Positions 25,001 through 35,731 are shown, counted from the stretch's first letter. The stretch is DNA of 64,000 nucleotides from Nematostella vectensis (GCF_932526225.1 NC_064040.1:8467181-8531180); one strand, 5' to 3'. A program made the numbers and translations. The notes: generated by a model not told the origin, from the sequence alone.

Positions 25001-26098
25001 CTCAAAGGTAACAAAAATGCCTGCCGGCCAGCCGGCTATATTTCAATTTGGCTGGGAAGTGTAGAAGCCCGCTTGTAAGGTCTAACAGGATTGGCTGAAT
25101 TACCTCATTGGTCTATTGTATTCCTGTTCATATATTCTATTGTTTTGTTTCCCATTGTTTTTTCTGTGATGATGACCCTTTTGGCTAACTTTTTACTTTT
25201 TTCTAGGTCACGTGGATCCTCTCCACTTACTAATTGTCCTGAAGAATGACGTCATTTCCGCCAGTTCGACCAATCGGATCGGTCTCCATCAGACTGGAGA
25301 AGGCTATGACGACGAAGTGAGTCGTATGATCAGTTATTGGTTCTGTAGGGCTCCCCACGTGCTCGATCATTCGCTTAGAGTTCTCCACGTGCTCGATCAT
25401 TCGCTTAGAGTTCTCCACGTGCTCGATCATTCGTTTTATAGGGTTCTCCACGTGCTCGATCATTCGCTTAGAGTTCTCCACGTGCTCGATCATTCGCTTA
25501 GAGTTCTCCACGTGCTCGATCATTCGTTTTATAGGGTTCTCCACGTGCTCGATCATTCGCTTAGAGTTCTCCACGTGCTCGATCATTCGCTTAGAGTTCT
25601 CCACGTGCTCGATCATTCGTTTTATAGGGTTCTCCACGTGCTCGATCATTCGCTTAGAGTTCTCCACGTGCTCGATCAATTGTTTTGTAGGGTTCTCCAC
25701 GTGCTCGATCATTCGTTTTATAGGGTTCTCCACGTGCTCGATCATTAGTTTTATAGGGTTCTCCACTTGGTTGATCATTCGTTTTTAGGGTTCCCCACGT
25801 GCTTGATAATTCGAATTAAAGGGTTCCCCACGTGCTCGATCAATGTTTTTATTGGGTTTCCCACGTGCTCGATCACTAATTCCCACCTTCTCGAACATTC
25901 GAGTTACCCGATTTTTATCATTTGTTCTGGAAGGGTGAGTACTTACATATAATCGTTCCTTCTTTTCAGCTACCTTACACGAGCTACAAACTTCCGGTGG
26001 AAGTATTCCGAGGGAACATTACATCATTGGGCTACTTGCCTCTAAACAGGCTACTCCTGCTTGGAAGCGACACAGGCAACATCACACTATGTGCTTGA
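7043..26098 (+). CDS. WDR81: WDR81: BEACH and WD40 endosomal/autophagy protein, complete, 23 exons
   Basis: CDS join(7043..7150, 8748..8941, 9604..9772, 10335..12095, 12853..13034, 13768..14397, 14546..15090, 15512..15927, 17104..17284, 18105..18235, 18921..19195, 19557..19714, 20441..20637, 20831..21057, 21156..21226, 22757..22825, 22963..23186, 23487..23617, 23873..23937, 24166..24305, 24377..24473, 25207..25316, 25970..26098). This gives 6210 nt and 2069 residues; all junctions are GT-AG and keep frame. Human WDR81 is about 1940 residues. Residues about 160-280 hold a kinase-like region with a degenerate catalytic loop; about 360-595 the BEACH domain (FPWVVDF, KFRLNKGD, EYPASM, WTPDECIPQFFTDPSIF, WIDLTFGYKLSG); about 1015-1335 an acidic linker; about 1772-2069 WD40 repeats. 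Known role: with WDR91 it restrains endosomal PI3-kinase and supports aggregate autophagy. Start: the first ATG after an in-frame TAG in the exon; a second ATG lies two codons on. Exons 14-16 are the least certain. Confidence 0.93.
8398..8640. repeat. Degenerate GAGACT/CCGAGAC-type repeats in WDR81 intron 1
   Basis: The motif GAGACTCTGAGA / GACTCCGAGACC / GACTTTGAGACT recurs irregularly every 30-50 bp between poly-A-like spacers. No coding sense; probably an old tandem or dispersed repeat. Confidence 0.4.
10335..12095 (+). other. WDR81: WDR81 exon 4: kinase-like segment and whole BEACH domain
   Basis: This is the largest exon, 1761 nt, residues 158-744. Around residues 253-280 it has a stretch like the helix and catalytic loop of a protein kinase (YQILHALQWYHENNLPFGN, then LALGNIRIS), but Asn stands where HRD kinases have the catalytic Asp, so it would be a pseudokinase. 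The BEACH domain follows. Its end is marked by NFGVVQLFTQPHPP, after which the sequence becomes low-complexity and acidic. Confidence 0.85.
12454..12650. repeat. Dispersed repeat copy A in WDR81 intron 4
   Basis: This matches 19288-19480 over about 190 bp. Shared blocks include AATGATATTTGATT, TTTCTCAG, TTAGCCGATGG (one-base variant here), GAGCATAAAATGGCGGCGT and a CTTTA tail. Both copies have the same orientation. Inside the gene but intronic. Confidence 0.6.
13015..13345 (+). repeat. Degenerate array at the exon 5 donor of WDR81
   Basis: The end of exon 5 plus its donor reads CTTTTACCTCGGTATGTTCG. Related strings recur downstream: CCTTTTACCACTGTTTGCTT, ATTTTACCACGTTATGCTTC, AGTTTACCACGATTTCCTTA and CTTTTACCACAATATGCTTG, each preceded by a GTGGGAAA or similar block. 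The unit length varies and copies have drifted, so this is the weakest member of the exon-edge arrays. Confidence 0.45.
15916..16345 (+). repeat. 28-bp array duplicating the exon 8 splice donor of WDR81 (about 15 copies)
   Basis: Exon 8 ends GACTTCTACCAG at 15927 and the intron starts GTAGGGCTACGCGAAT. These 12 exonic and 16 intronic bases together form a 28-bp unit repeated head to tail to about 16345 with few changes. Every copy has the same CAG|GTAGGG donor. In frame, the first intronic unit reads V-G-L-R-E-stop, so use of any later donor would add a premature stop. Confidence 0.9.
16430..17103 (+). repeat. About 62-bp array duplicating the exon 9 splice acceptor of WDR81 (about 11 copies)
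   Basis: Exon 9 begins GACTCAAGTATAGCTGTTGA at 17104 after CTAACCCAG. The array unit carries the same pyrimidine-rich acceptor ending in CCCAG (CTCGG in some copies), then GACTCAAGTATAGCTGTTG, then a GATAAGGGTGGTGTGATTCG filler. The last unit merges into the true exon. Upstream acceptors would read D-S-S-I-A-V-V-I-R-V-V-stop. Confidence 0.9.
18306..18380 (+). pseudogene. tRNA-like sequence (degenerate, Val-TAC-like) in WDR81 intron 10
   Basis: TAGCTTAGGTGG fits a pol III A box and GGTTCGAATCC is a perfect B box, 34 bp apart. An anticodon loop CTTACAA (anticodon TAC) can be placed with 4 of 5 stem pairs. The acceptor stem does not pair and the T stem is weak, so this is a tRNA pseudogene or the head of a tRNA-derived SINE, not a working tRNA. 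Confidence 0.45.
18744..18862 (+). pseudogene. Relic duplicate of WDR81 exon 11 start plus acceptor
   Basis: CTCTTCTAG at 18786 is followed by 19 codons reading I-T-S-L-Q-A-R-F-D-A-R-G-E-A-S-L and so on, against V-T-S-L-Q-T-R-F-G-A-R-G-E-A-S-L in the real exon at 18921. The preceding intron (CCCACGTGGCTCGCGTTTCT versus CCCACATGGTTCCCGTTTCT) is duplicated too. The copy runs into TAG after about 24 codons and has no donor. A third, shorter trace (GCCTCCCTTGCCGTGTTATTC-like) lies near 19490-19514. Confidence 0.75.
19288..19480. repeat. Dispersed repeat copy B in WDR81 intron 11
   Basis: Partner of 12454-12650. Same order of shared blocks, including GAGCATAAAATGGCGGCGT, with about 75-80 percent identity by eye. 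Confidence 0.6.
20596..20740 (+). repeat. Local duplication of the exon 13 end plus donor of WDR81
   Basis: Exon 13 ends with CATGACCTTATATGGAGTTT through ATGATGTACAG|GTA at 20637. A diverged copy (AATGACCTTATATGGAGATT through TTATGTGTAG|GTA) ends near 20732, and a shorter CATGACCTTATATGG copy lies between at about 20649. The later copy keeps an AG|GTACCG donor-like site. Confidence 0.7.
21218..21540 (+). repeat. Array around the exon 15 donor of WDR81
   Basis: The true junction is CTGA|GTGAGTACCCATGATC at 21226. GTGAGTACCCA(A/T)GATCCACTGC-type units of roughly 22-25 bp repeat about a dozen times, alternating with GTATACCCAT variants. Several copies retain GAGTGAGTACCC or GCGTGAGTACCC, both good donor matches. 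Only a few exonic bases are included. Confidence 0.65.
21664..22708. mobile_element. Possible inverted-repeat element of about 1 kb in WDR81 intron 15
   Basis: GAAACCGCGCTATAAAAG near 21669 faces CTTATAGCGCGGTTTCACG near 22692, giving a TIR of about 17 bp. The interior has open frames (for example 22128-22349 minus) that I cannot match to a known family. The short TIR alone is moderate evidence. Confidence 0.4.
24464..25013 (+). repeat. 27-bp in-frame array duplicating the exon 21 donor of WDR81 (about 19 copies)
   Basis: Exon 21 ends AGCCTCAAAG|GTAATC at 24473. The unit CCTCAAAGGTAACCTACCCA plus about 7 bases (CACTGAA) repeats to about 25013. Nearly every copy has CAAAG|GTAACC, the same donor context. 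Because 27 is divisible by 3, the first units stay in the WDR81 frame and read G-N-L-P-T-L-H-L-K modules until a stop at 24793. One early unit is 3 bp shorter, which also preserves frame. Confidence 0.9.
25345..25885. repeat. 30-33 bp array with an E-box in nearly every unit, WDR81 intron 22
   Basis: The unit TTCTCCACGTGCTCGATCAT plus CGCTTAGAG or CGTTTTATAGGG repeats about 17 times. Each typical copy contains CACGTG, the canonical palindromic E-box; the last copies decay. The array starts about 35 bp after the exon 22 donor at 25316. Long open frames exist on both strands across it, as expected of a stop-free unit whose length is a multiple of 3. Confidence 0.85.
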
Positions 26099-26228
26099 CA
26101 TTCATGTACACGTGAGAAGGTAACGCCATTTTCCGGCGGAAGTGATAATGAATTCTAAAAAGGGCATCCCTGCATTTGAGTGAGCCATGCCCCGGCTATG
26201 TCGGGGCGAATTTTTTGACAACCAGATC

Positions 26229-26234
26229 AATAAA
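26229..26234 (+). promoter_or_regulatory. Poly(A) signal of WDR81
   Basis: AATAAA lies 130 nt after the WDR81 stop codon, followed by T-rich sequence. It is the first canonical hexamer after the stop. Confidence 0.6.
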
Positions 26235-28379
26235 GGAGTTAGCAAGTACAAATGAGCAATATTTTTATTGTGGTGTACGCACAGGAACGTCCCTGTGTAA
26301 TGTAATTGAAAGTATTTTCTACGTAAATTTTCAAATTTTTATGATGTAATATTATTCCAAATACAGTGATGGTAGGATTTAATAGAATAATTTATTTTGA
26401 TACAGCTGGAAATTATAAAATAAGAATTGTAAAAATAACAGAGTTATTATACTGAAAATGTCTATTATTTGTACAAGGGGTATAGGATAATTTGACTCCG
26501 AAATGAAGTCTAATGTCTTGTTAGTGTTGAATAAGCACGTATTCCTACGTTAACTGGATGTATTTGCCTTGGTTTCGCACATGCAGCGAGCTGTGTCCCT
26601 ACGCGCTTGCGACCTTTCAAAGAAAGCACTGGGTAACCGCCGCCGCCTGGTAAATGAGTAACTCGACCTCCTCGACCCCCAGCGGCACCTTTTTTCTATT
26701 CCCCATTATAGATTAACAGGGTAGGCAAAAGAAGCGCTTTCCATTGTTCTCTCGTCTGCTCGTTTTCTTACCCCTTACCTGAAAAGTTACTAGGGATAGC
26801 GATGATGGATCCTACCTTATCAAAACAAATCCAACCACCAACGTCCTCAGCTGGGACAGCTTTGGACTTGTCATCACAAGGGAAATGTACATGTTTTTAG
26901 GCAATTCTTTTCAGGATGATACTTCACTTCGTAAATGATACTTTACTTCGAAAATTAAAAGAGCGGGCTTATTTGGGTCTAAAGAGGAGCCTAACAGACG
27001 TGAGGGGAGGGGGGACTTGGCAGAGCTATTACGATTATAGGGTGATTTAGATCCACGACGCCGCCAAGAAAACGCCGCCTCGCGCAAGTTCGATTGCGCG
27101 CGCACGCTTTTCTTGCCGGCGTCGCGTCCTGTTCAGGCCCCGTTTCTCGAAACACCCGAGAATTATCGGGCCCGAAAACTTAATCTTGCATTTTTGCTCA
27201 AAATTTCGCATGTTTTCCTTCTGGAGAACCGCTTTCATGTTTTAGAAACAGTTCAAACTTCCTCTTGGTTCGTATTCCAAATGATTACGCTCAATAGCGC
27301 TATTTTCGAAGTTTTGCTAAAGCCAAAAAGTTACTCGAAAAGTCTCGGGTGACTGTGAGGTCCCGAGAACTTTCTTAATAGCCCTCACTTCAATTTCGCG
27401 AATTTTGTGATTTTAAAAGATTCGTGAAAAATAGTGACGCGAAAAAAGTGTCGCGAAAATTAGGATGCGCGAAACTTAAGGGAGTACACAAGCAGCCTTT
27501 GGGTGAATTTGGCCGTTTAATAAGCTTAATGGAAACACCTTGTCTATTTAGTCATTTAGTGTCTATATAATACGGTAAGGGGTTGAGTTGGACTTGTATT
27601 TATAGATTTTTATGAAACTAAATTTGGCCCACGCATCTTTTTGTTACAAATTGTTTCAGTTTTGATGATTACAGCACATTTTAATTCCACTTGTTTTGCT
27701 TGATTTTGTTATCCCAAAATCGCGAAAATAAAGTGATTCTGGTTTTTACGAAAATATAGGAAAACGTGTAAATATGATATGTAGCACCCAATCGTGAATA
27801 GAAAACAGTGCATCCTACTCATTATCCGCCATGGGTGTAAATAATGATATGTAGCACCCAATTGTGAATAGGAAAGCCCCATAACACAACAACACTCAAT
27901 TGATTTCACACAGCAAAGGCAAAACATCACGAAACATCACCGAGCACGAGACTCTAGCCATGTTTACAACGGTGAAAATAAAACAACACATTCACCACAG
28001 AAAAGAAATGAGTCCTTAATTAAGGCTGTTGAGCCCAACATGCAAAGAAACAAAGACCGCGCTCTAGGATAGATGTCTGAGCCGTGATGTAGTATCGCTC
28101 CTAACTCATGACCATGTTTTAGAGCGTCATGGATGTTAAGAGTTTAATAATAGAGAGATTGACCGGAAAGCAAAAGGTGTCCGAAAAAAAATGTCCGTTT
28201 TAAAGTGTCAGTGGACAAAATTTACGGACAAGACAATAGAGTAATGACATATTAAAGATGGTTGTGCTTTAGTGCAGAATGGCAGCTATCGGTACAATGT
28301 TTATACGAAGAAAATAACAAAAGATTCTGTTTGAGAACAGACAAGTCACACATAGACCACGCAAGCAATTGCGCGTTTG

Positions 28380-28945
28380 ACGCGTTCGTGCGAGCGAACC
28401 ATCTGATGCCGTGTTTCTTTTAGGAGAAAACATAACAACAGCAGTAAGACAAATGGGTTGTTAACATTTTTTTTGAGAACAGAAAACTGCACATACATGC
28501 GCGTTTGAATCATCGTACGAGTGAACCATCTGATGTGTGTCTGGTAGGATAGTGAACATAACAATAGTAACGACATCACAAAGACAACAGAGAACAGAAA
28601 AGCCACGCAAAGAATACGCACCGAGCAATTGCGCGTTTGAGTCATCGTATGAGTGAACCATCTGATGTGTGTCTGGTAGGATAGGGAAGATAACAATAGT
28701 AACAACATCACAAAGACAACAGAGAACAGAAAAGCCACGCAAAGACTATGCACCGAGCAATTGCGCGTTTGAGTCATCGTATGAGTGAACCATCTGATGT
28801 GTGTCTGGTAGGAAAGGGAACATTACAATAGTAACAACATCACAAAGACAACAGAGAACAGAAAAGCCACGCAAAGACTATGCACCGAGCAATTGCGCGT
28901 TTGAGTCATCGTATGAGTGAACCATCTGATGTGTCTAGTGGATAA
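28380..28945. repeat. Satellite-like array, unit about 121-122 bp, about 4.5 copies
   Basis: GAGCAATTGCGCGTTTGAGT then CATCGTATGAGTGAACCATC then TGATGTGTGTCTGGTAGGA recurs at about 28625, 28757 and 28888, with shorter or more diverged units at 28369 and 28500. The linker has CATCACAAAGACAACAGAGA and AAAGCCACGCAAAGA. It produces overlapping minus-strand open frames that are not genes. Confidence 0.8.
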
Positions 28946-31519
28946 TGATGTAGCACCTCGATGGCGGACGAAGGGGCGTAACTATGGATCCAAAAGAGAC
29001 ACCTTAACAATAAATATAACATTTGTGGGCATGGTATTGTTTTAAGAGCCTCGGTCAGCCGCCATTTTGTCGTTTTAGCAAAATATCAAACGTAAGTGAT
29101 CCGGTATTATTCTAGGGTGCTTAAAACTATTAAAAAGAAGAAAAATAATGTGGAAATCTTGTGCTATCAGCTCTACTTAAAAAAAATGTAAAAACCTTAG
29201 CAGACCGACTCGAGCACTTACGATACAAGGGCACAAAGCGGATCTGTTTCGCAAAAAATATTTGTTCCGCAGCACGTTTTTTTTTTTTTTTGCTGGATGG
29301 GAAGATGTTAGACCCCTCGGTTGCTGGGGAAAAATCGTCCCGGATGGTTCTTATGGCATTGTGATGGGAATATTTTTTGAGGCGCCGGAGCGGATGCTTG
29401 GGTAAAAAATCTTCCCGATCGGTTATACGGGAAATTAATCATGAGCTAAAATGCTTAACCACTGCTGGCTGGGAAAAAAGAATTGGTCCCTCCTGTAAAA
29501 AGAAACAGATAATTTTTTTCCCAGCAACTTTTAAAATGGATATTTTCGGCATCAGAAGATATTCAAACGACGAAATATGCCATTTTTACGTGTTTCGGTA
29601 AGGGGACCCGTTGTAGCCCTTGTATATTATTGCGCCATTCACAGCATTGCAGCTGCTAATTCATTAATCGATTTATTCATTCTGATCAACTTGACTTAGT
29701 CGCATGTAAAGATGTTTATCTCGAAAGATAAGCACTTTTTTCTCTGCGAGGAGCGCGTATATTTTGCGTTTAAAAAAGATACACAATTCTTTATGAAATG
29801 AAGATACCAAATAATGTAAGTAATACAAAACTTCGCTGTGTGAAATGTTTGTTGTTTGTAGCAATCACGACCGTCTAACAAGACACCTATTTTGACATCT
29901 ATCCCACATCCGGACATTACACACTTCACATCCCCCCTAGTTCTTATGCAGCTCGGTCTGAGGTTGTATGGTTGGTCCATCAAATCACTTATCTTATCTC
30001 TGGTAATAATCGTAAATCACCATAGAACTAATAAATATGTGGATATAATTGCAGTTTTAGCGTTGCCCCTCCCCTATTGAACTTTGATGTTGCTCCTGTC
30101 AGCTGTTTGAATGAAGGAGTAATTATTTATTTCCGTGCTTTGGTTTACCATGGTCGTCTGCTAGTCTGACTGTTGTGCATTTAGCGTTACGGAATAACCT
30201 TTGAGGTAGTGGATAAATGATAGCGGACGCCAAGTTGATTGATGTTCACGGTAAATACCCAAAGTTCGGGAGAATCTTCTGACAAATTGTGTATCGTGCG
30301 ACACGAAACAAAACGATTGCAAAATAAGCGTGAGATCTGCGCGCATAAACACACATTATAAACGGATCTTGGACTGGATTACTGGCTCAAATGAAGGGTA
30401 CTTCAACAACTGAAGTGGAATTAAGAAAGCGTCTGCAGGACTGTACCAACTGAGTGGAACCAATTTTTTATAACCAGAGGTTAGTCTCGTCAAACAAAAA
30501 CCAACAAGCTATTCCTTTCCCCGGATTTACTCCCTTTCTCTAATAACGGAAGACATTTCATAAATCGTCCCACGCTGAAAATTTAGGGCATACGGCTTAG
30601 TAATACTCCGTCTAGACTTCTTATATCCTGAGGAAAACAAGGTTGCGTTAGTTTAGGGAATTTGGATAGATCTGATTGCAAAGTCAGTTTTTATGCGACT
30701 TAGAGGCGAGGGGCAGATCGTAAACTATCAATATAGAGGGTTTCTTCATACATTACTTATATGATTTACTTGCGTGAAATGAAAAACCTTTAAAATTTCA
30801 GGGACAAAAACAGCCATCATTCGCTTGTGCCAGGGCAGTGGGCCCTGTTTGAATCCCAGCATGTTGGATTGTACTGCGAAATAGTTCGGCAACACTTCCT
30901 TTGAGGACAGACGATCAAAGCATATCTAGCAATGCGATGTTATTGCTGTTTTGCGCAAGGCTCTATCCTGTAAAATCGGGCCATCATAAGATCATTAAGT
31001 ATCGTAACATCCAGGTTCTACTGTAGTACGTTATCGGCGGCGTGCCGTGTTTCGTAAACGTGATCACGCGGTATTCCATAGCGTCAATGGTTATCTACTG
31101 TACATGACCATGTTAATGTCAGGCGCGTACAGCGCACCCCCCCCCCCCCCCCCCCTCCCTTGGCTGCCAAAAATATAAAAAAATCATTTCTTATAAAGGA
31201 ATCTTCAAATACTATGATTTTTCCATATGATTGCTATAACTGCGCACCCCTCTCAGACAATCCTGGAAACGTGCCTGACTTTTACTTTTATGTAGTGCTG
31301 AGCATGATTCCATGTTTTATTTCTTAATCTATTCCAGATTTTCTGATAGAATGGCCTTTTTAACATATCAGACAGATCAACCATTTTTTTTTTTTATGCG
31401 ATCCTCTCATTTTTATCAAAACAATAAAATTAGCAACAACGGTCACGGATACCATGTTTTATTTTCGCGGTTTCTTCAAAGTATTCCCCTTTTATGACCT
31501 TGGATGCCAGCGTAAATTA

Positions 31520-31815
31520 CCGTTTAGACACGACGCTGCAGCTTTATGTAAAAAACCTCTGCGATAAGCTCGCAGATCACTCGATCTTAAAGGAAACAGT
31601 ACACTACCCATGATTCTATTCGACGCGATTCATAATCGATCAGCCGTAGAGATTAAACTACGCAAAATGATGTGCCATATTACAGGGATAGTCGCTGCAG
31701 CTTTATGTAAAAACGTCAGCGATAAGCTCGCAGATCACTCGATCTTTAAGGAAAACAGTTCACACTACCCATGATGCCATTCGACGCTATTCATAATCGA
31801 TCAGCCGTGCTATAT
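31520..31815. repeat. Tandem duplication, offset about 155-160 bp
   Basis: CTGCAGCTTTATGTAAAAA, GCGATAAGCTCGCAGATCAC, TCGATCTT(A/T)AAGGAAAACAG and CATAATCGATCAGCCGT appear twice in the same order, at 31535 and 31693. The GCGATAAGCTCGC core is a short palindrome-like stem. Confidence 0.75.
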
Positions 31816-33159
31816 TAGAGGGATAGTCTTAAGTCCCAGATATATTGACCTTGAAGTGTGTTAACTCCTAGGAGAAAAATGAAAGCCTCCGACCTTTCGC
31901 CGCAGTGGATCTACCTGAGTTTCAGGAGTTCTTATTTTTCATGGAAGTTAAGAGGGGTGTGACACATAGATTATCTGTCAAAGATTATTTCATAATATCC
32001 TCCAAGAGGAATGACGTTAAGAGGATAAGCGTTAAACTTGGGCTTGTTTCGGTAAAGCTCCTGGCGAATCTTATGGTGACGTCATTATATGTGAAAGTCA
32101 TTTAGGCATGCGTACACCGATATTAAAAAAAACCCTGACTGTCAAAGATAGATTTGATAAGCCTGTTTCTCGGAGCTAAACATGACTTTATCAGTGCGTG
32201 ATTTAAGAATGTTTTTGAATAAAGAATTAGATATAGATATAAAGAATACAATAGCTAGAAAAATTATAGTTAGAAAACTGAAAATATTATGTTTTTGACT
32301 CGGAATCATCCCCGAATCCGCCATTATGTGGCTGTGTTACCTTTACTCTAATTAAGAAGAGGTCAAAGAACTAACTTCCGCGTGTGTAAATTAGTTCAGG
32401 CACTTACCGGGGGAATAGGGTGGGGGGTGGTGGATTGCACCCCCATTTGGCCGCCAAAATCCCCCAGCATACCCTAGGTACGCATTTGTAGTTTTCCTTT
32501 TTAATTTATACACTTGAGCAATGACACGAAGACAACCCAGGCTACCTGCTAATACACAATTCTCTCTAAATCAGCTGGAGTGCGCTTTGTTTTAATTACG
32601 ATGAGCTCTCCTGACTGTGATTCTTTAGGTTGCGGGATTTTATTTGCTTGCTTTTTGCTATTTTATACGACCCTACGCCTACGCGTTACCCGAAACACGA
32701 AACTTCGAGGAACCTAGACCCTGGCTGAAAGGGCTATGAGCTTGGCATGAAGTGTCAATCAAATATCTGGAGCTACGTGTGGGCAATTTGTATTGTTCAG
32801 AACAAAAAAATATGTTTTCACCTGTTTGTAAACGTTATATAATGAGCAGTTTATCTGATGTTCCCATTTTAAAAACCCTCTAACCAAGATCATCTAATAC
32901 CGCCGAGACGCGTTGTAAGTAATGTTTTCACAAATTTTGACGGGAAACAAAAGCTTAAGAAGGGATTTATTTTGGAGATTAAGGGATGATCGGGGAATAA
33001 TGAGAGATTTATTCCAATCGTGTTAGGATAATTCATTTTCGACTGCTGAACTCGGTTGATTTGTGTTTATGAGGATACCCGATATAGCTCCATTTTCTAC
33101 GGCCCGTGCTAGATGTCCTGAGTTCAAATTAGGGTCCGCTTTGGATTTTTGTAAAAAAC

Positions 33160-33475
33160 TGAGGTACTATGAATATCTTGTAGGGTTCTCCTGCATGAGT
33201 TGCTAAACTGTATGAGGATTTAGTACATATGAAGCGTGTTTTTGTGATAAGCTCTATGCAAAAACATTTACATGTTTTTCCTATTAAAGGTGTATTTTGA
33301 TTAAAGAACTTGTTTTTAGTACAATGAATATCTTGTGGTCTCCAAACCATCAGTTTTTAAACTGTATGAGCATTCAGCAATTGTAAAGCGTTATTGTTGT
33401 GATAAGCTATGCAAACACAACATTTCCATTTTATGTTTTCCCTTTAAAAAGATGTATTTTGATTAAAATAACTTT
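33160..33475. repeat. Tandem duplication, offset about 160 bp
   Basis: ATGAATATCTTGT(A/G)G, AAACTGTATGAG(G/C)ATT, TTGTGATAAGCT(CT)ATGCAAA and AAGGTGTATTTTGATTAAA-like blocks occur twice in order. The copies have diverged by roughly a fifth. Confidence 0.7.
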
Positions 33476-35689
33476 TTTAGTTGGCGTTATTCTTGTTTCA
33501 TCTCGAAGACCCAAAGAATTCAAAAACTGTGTTGTTGTTGCTAAACCTGAAAAATGGATTTGATTTTTTAGTTGTAAAGCCTTTTTTCCAAAGCTTGTAC
33601 GATACAATCACACGGTCTATTCATTATCAGAAATTCAAAATCTAACGGTTTACTTCTATGGGACCAGTGACAACATTTTTATATGTATCTCTTAATATTG
33701 ACACCCCTTTCGAAAACCGAGCTTGTTTTGAGGGAGAATTGAGATACAAAAAACATCATCTTATATATGCGACATAACACTAATAGTTCTTGTTTTCCCC
33801 CCTAACATCAAGTTCTCGCATAAATCAATTATTAAATTTATTTGCAAATTTTAAATGATAACCAAAGTGAGGGCTGTTGTTTAGTTAAAAGGGAGAATAT
33901 AAACAAATTTGTTATATAAGATTTGAAAGTCGTAACATTTCCCTGGTGAAACATATATCTTAAACTGTCTGACGGTTCGTTTCCTTTATGCTAAAACTTT
34001 GTCGTTAATCTCGGGAAAATGGTTCTTAGTCATTAGTTTTAAAAAGCACTTGAAAACGCTTTCTAGTGGAACGTGTTAACAACAAGACAACATAAAACTA
34101 GCGCTATCGAGGTTTTGCTTTCCGGCCATAAGGAAAGAGCATCGACGCTGTCAAAAATGATAGTACTATAGACATTTTCATAACACCCATTTTTTTGTGA
34201 GTTAGAATTTAGGGGGTCGTATCGCCAACAAGGGTAGCATCCCAAAGAGGGGAGGGGACTAAATTATAATAGATATGGCGAAATGTAAAATTTCTCGGTA
34301 GAGGGAATTGGCCTGGTCCTCCTCCGTCACTATGTATACGTATTGGTATTATACCTGCTATAACCCAATATAATTCGCTATATATTCTTATATAATTTAT
34401 ATCCGCTTTAACCCAAAATTTGCTCTTGCTATGGTAATATTACCAACGACACCACAAGAAATATTTGTCTATCGTTCAAGTTAAAAAATGCACTTAGCGA
34501 TTAGTTAGCGGCGGATTTGCACTGAATGACATCCTCTTAGTTGAGGATAAAATCGGTGCTAGTATCTGAAATGGTTATTAGATGAGCCGCTTTTCAGAAT
34601 GTCTGGTTGTGTCTCAACATATTTTACGCTTAATAACGAAACAATTTCTCTTTTCGGATTCTCGAACGTAACAGAGGACATTGCATTGGGGTGCGGAGTT
34701 ACGTTTGTGCGCGTGAAGGTAATTTGTATTTTTTTTTTTACTTCTTTTTTTATAGTCGAGATAACAATTGAACAATTTTTAATGGCACGTTTTTTGGTGT
34801 CCGAAAATTGTATTAGGGTCTTATAGGAAAAGAGAAATAGCCACAAGATTCAGTAAGAGACAGTAACCTTCAACGCAAATCTATGTATGCGAAGTATTGA
34901 ACGTATAACTGCTTGGTAAGAAACAAGATAACATAATCATTTAAATTTTACAAAACTCATTTTTAATTTTGCTTCGAGAAAGCAAAGAGATAAAGACGCT
35001 ATGGATAAATTCCTTCCCTGCATTTACAAACGTTAGAATTCGGTTATCTTTTTATTGGTAGAGCATTCTCTAAACATATTTCGATATTTCGACCTATTTA
35101 AAAAAAATGTTTTTTTTTTTAAATAGAGGCCGGATTTTTGTGTAGTCTCTCTTCTTTGGTTGTAATTTTTATCAAAACAAATGCTGAACTTATTTTGTAC
35201 CACAATTAAAGATATTCGGGGTTAAATCGTACGTGTACTAATGGTTTATATGAGAAAGCTATTTTCGGGATGATAAACGCTATCTTACATTTTATTTTAG
35301 ATCTTTATTGAATGGAAACCTAAGCGCAAACGTTCCTTCCGCCAAAATATAGATGTAGTTCAGATTTGACGCAGACGTCTATAGATCCAAATTAGGTGTT
35401 AACTAGCCGTCCAATACCATTCTTTACAAGCACAAATAAAACTGGATTTGATGAGAATGAAAAAGAATTTGTTCCAGGCTCAATATCTCTGAGAACATCA
35501 TATAATTTGAACGTCTCGTTTTCTAACAATTGAACAGACAGCTTTCAAGGTCTGATGATTCACAGCCTTTGGACAAACCATCGCGGGGTGGCGTAATCCG
35601 TGCCACCTTCTATCACTTCACTCACACTTGCTTTTTTGATTCACAGAATAAATGGAGTCATGAGCCTAGTATTGGTACCAGAAGACGTG

Positions 35690-35696
35690 TATAAAA
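35690..35696 (+). promoter_or_regulatory. TATA-like box upstream of the first GPCR
   Basis: TATAAAA sits 36 nt before the ATG at 35732. If used, transcription would start about 35720 and leave a very short leader; otherwise the match is chance in AT-rich DNA. Confidence 0.35.
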
Positions 35697-35731
35697 GTCA
35701 GCATGTTATGGCATAACGCCCAAACGCAGAC

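Larger units (their letters stand above)
22963..26098 (+). other. WDR81: WDR81 C-terminal WD40 propeller exons 17-23
   Basis: Seven exons encode residues 1772-2069. WD40 signatures are visible: GHSGAVRSLCIQD followed by LSASKDKTVKLWSL, then SCDGTVHIWDPVS, GTSEGTVRFIDVR, IGFSSGLVSVLDVRGG, TSSVDQGLSMWKDDG and a final LLLGSDTGNITLCA before the stop. The first repeat is read across the 23186/23487 junction (TVH|IWD), which supports that splice. Confidence 0.9.
26240..35689. other. Gene-poor intergenic stretch of about 9.5 kb
   Basis: I see no ORF with a recognisable domain and no chain of phase-consistent exons. It holds a fold-back-rich, CG-richer patch around 27050-27480, a short duplication of ATGATATGTAGCACCCAAT at 27774 and 27848, the array at 28380-28940, homopolymer tracts at 29278-29291 (T) and 31137-31155 (C), and two local duplications near 31520-31815 and 33160-33475. 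Open frames here are short and look random. Distal regulatory elements for WDR81 or the GPCR are possible but not shown. Confidence 0.6.

Noticed and set aside
25212..25778. Overlapping 178- and 182-codon frames on opposite strands
   Set aside because: Apart from the true exon 22 (25207-25316), they are translations of the E-box minisatellite.
28346..28777. Minus-strand frames of 143 and 93 codons with hydrophobic, membrane-like repeats
   Set aside because: Produced by the 122-bp satellite. The hydrophobic look comes from T-rich codons.
26240..35689. Search for a hidden gene or operon-like system in the large gap
   Set aside because: No open frame had a recognisable motif and no set of frames could be joined by phase-consistent GT-AG junctions.
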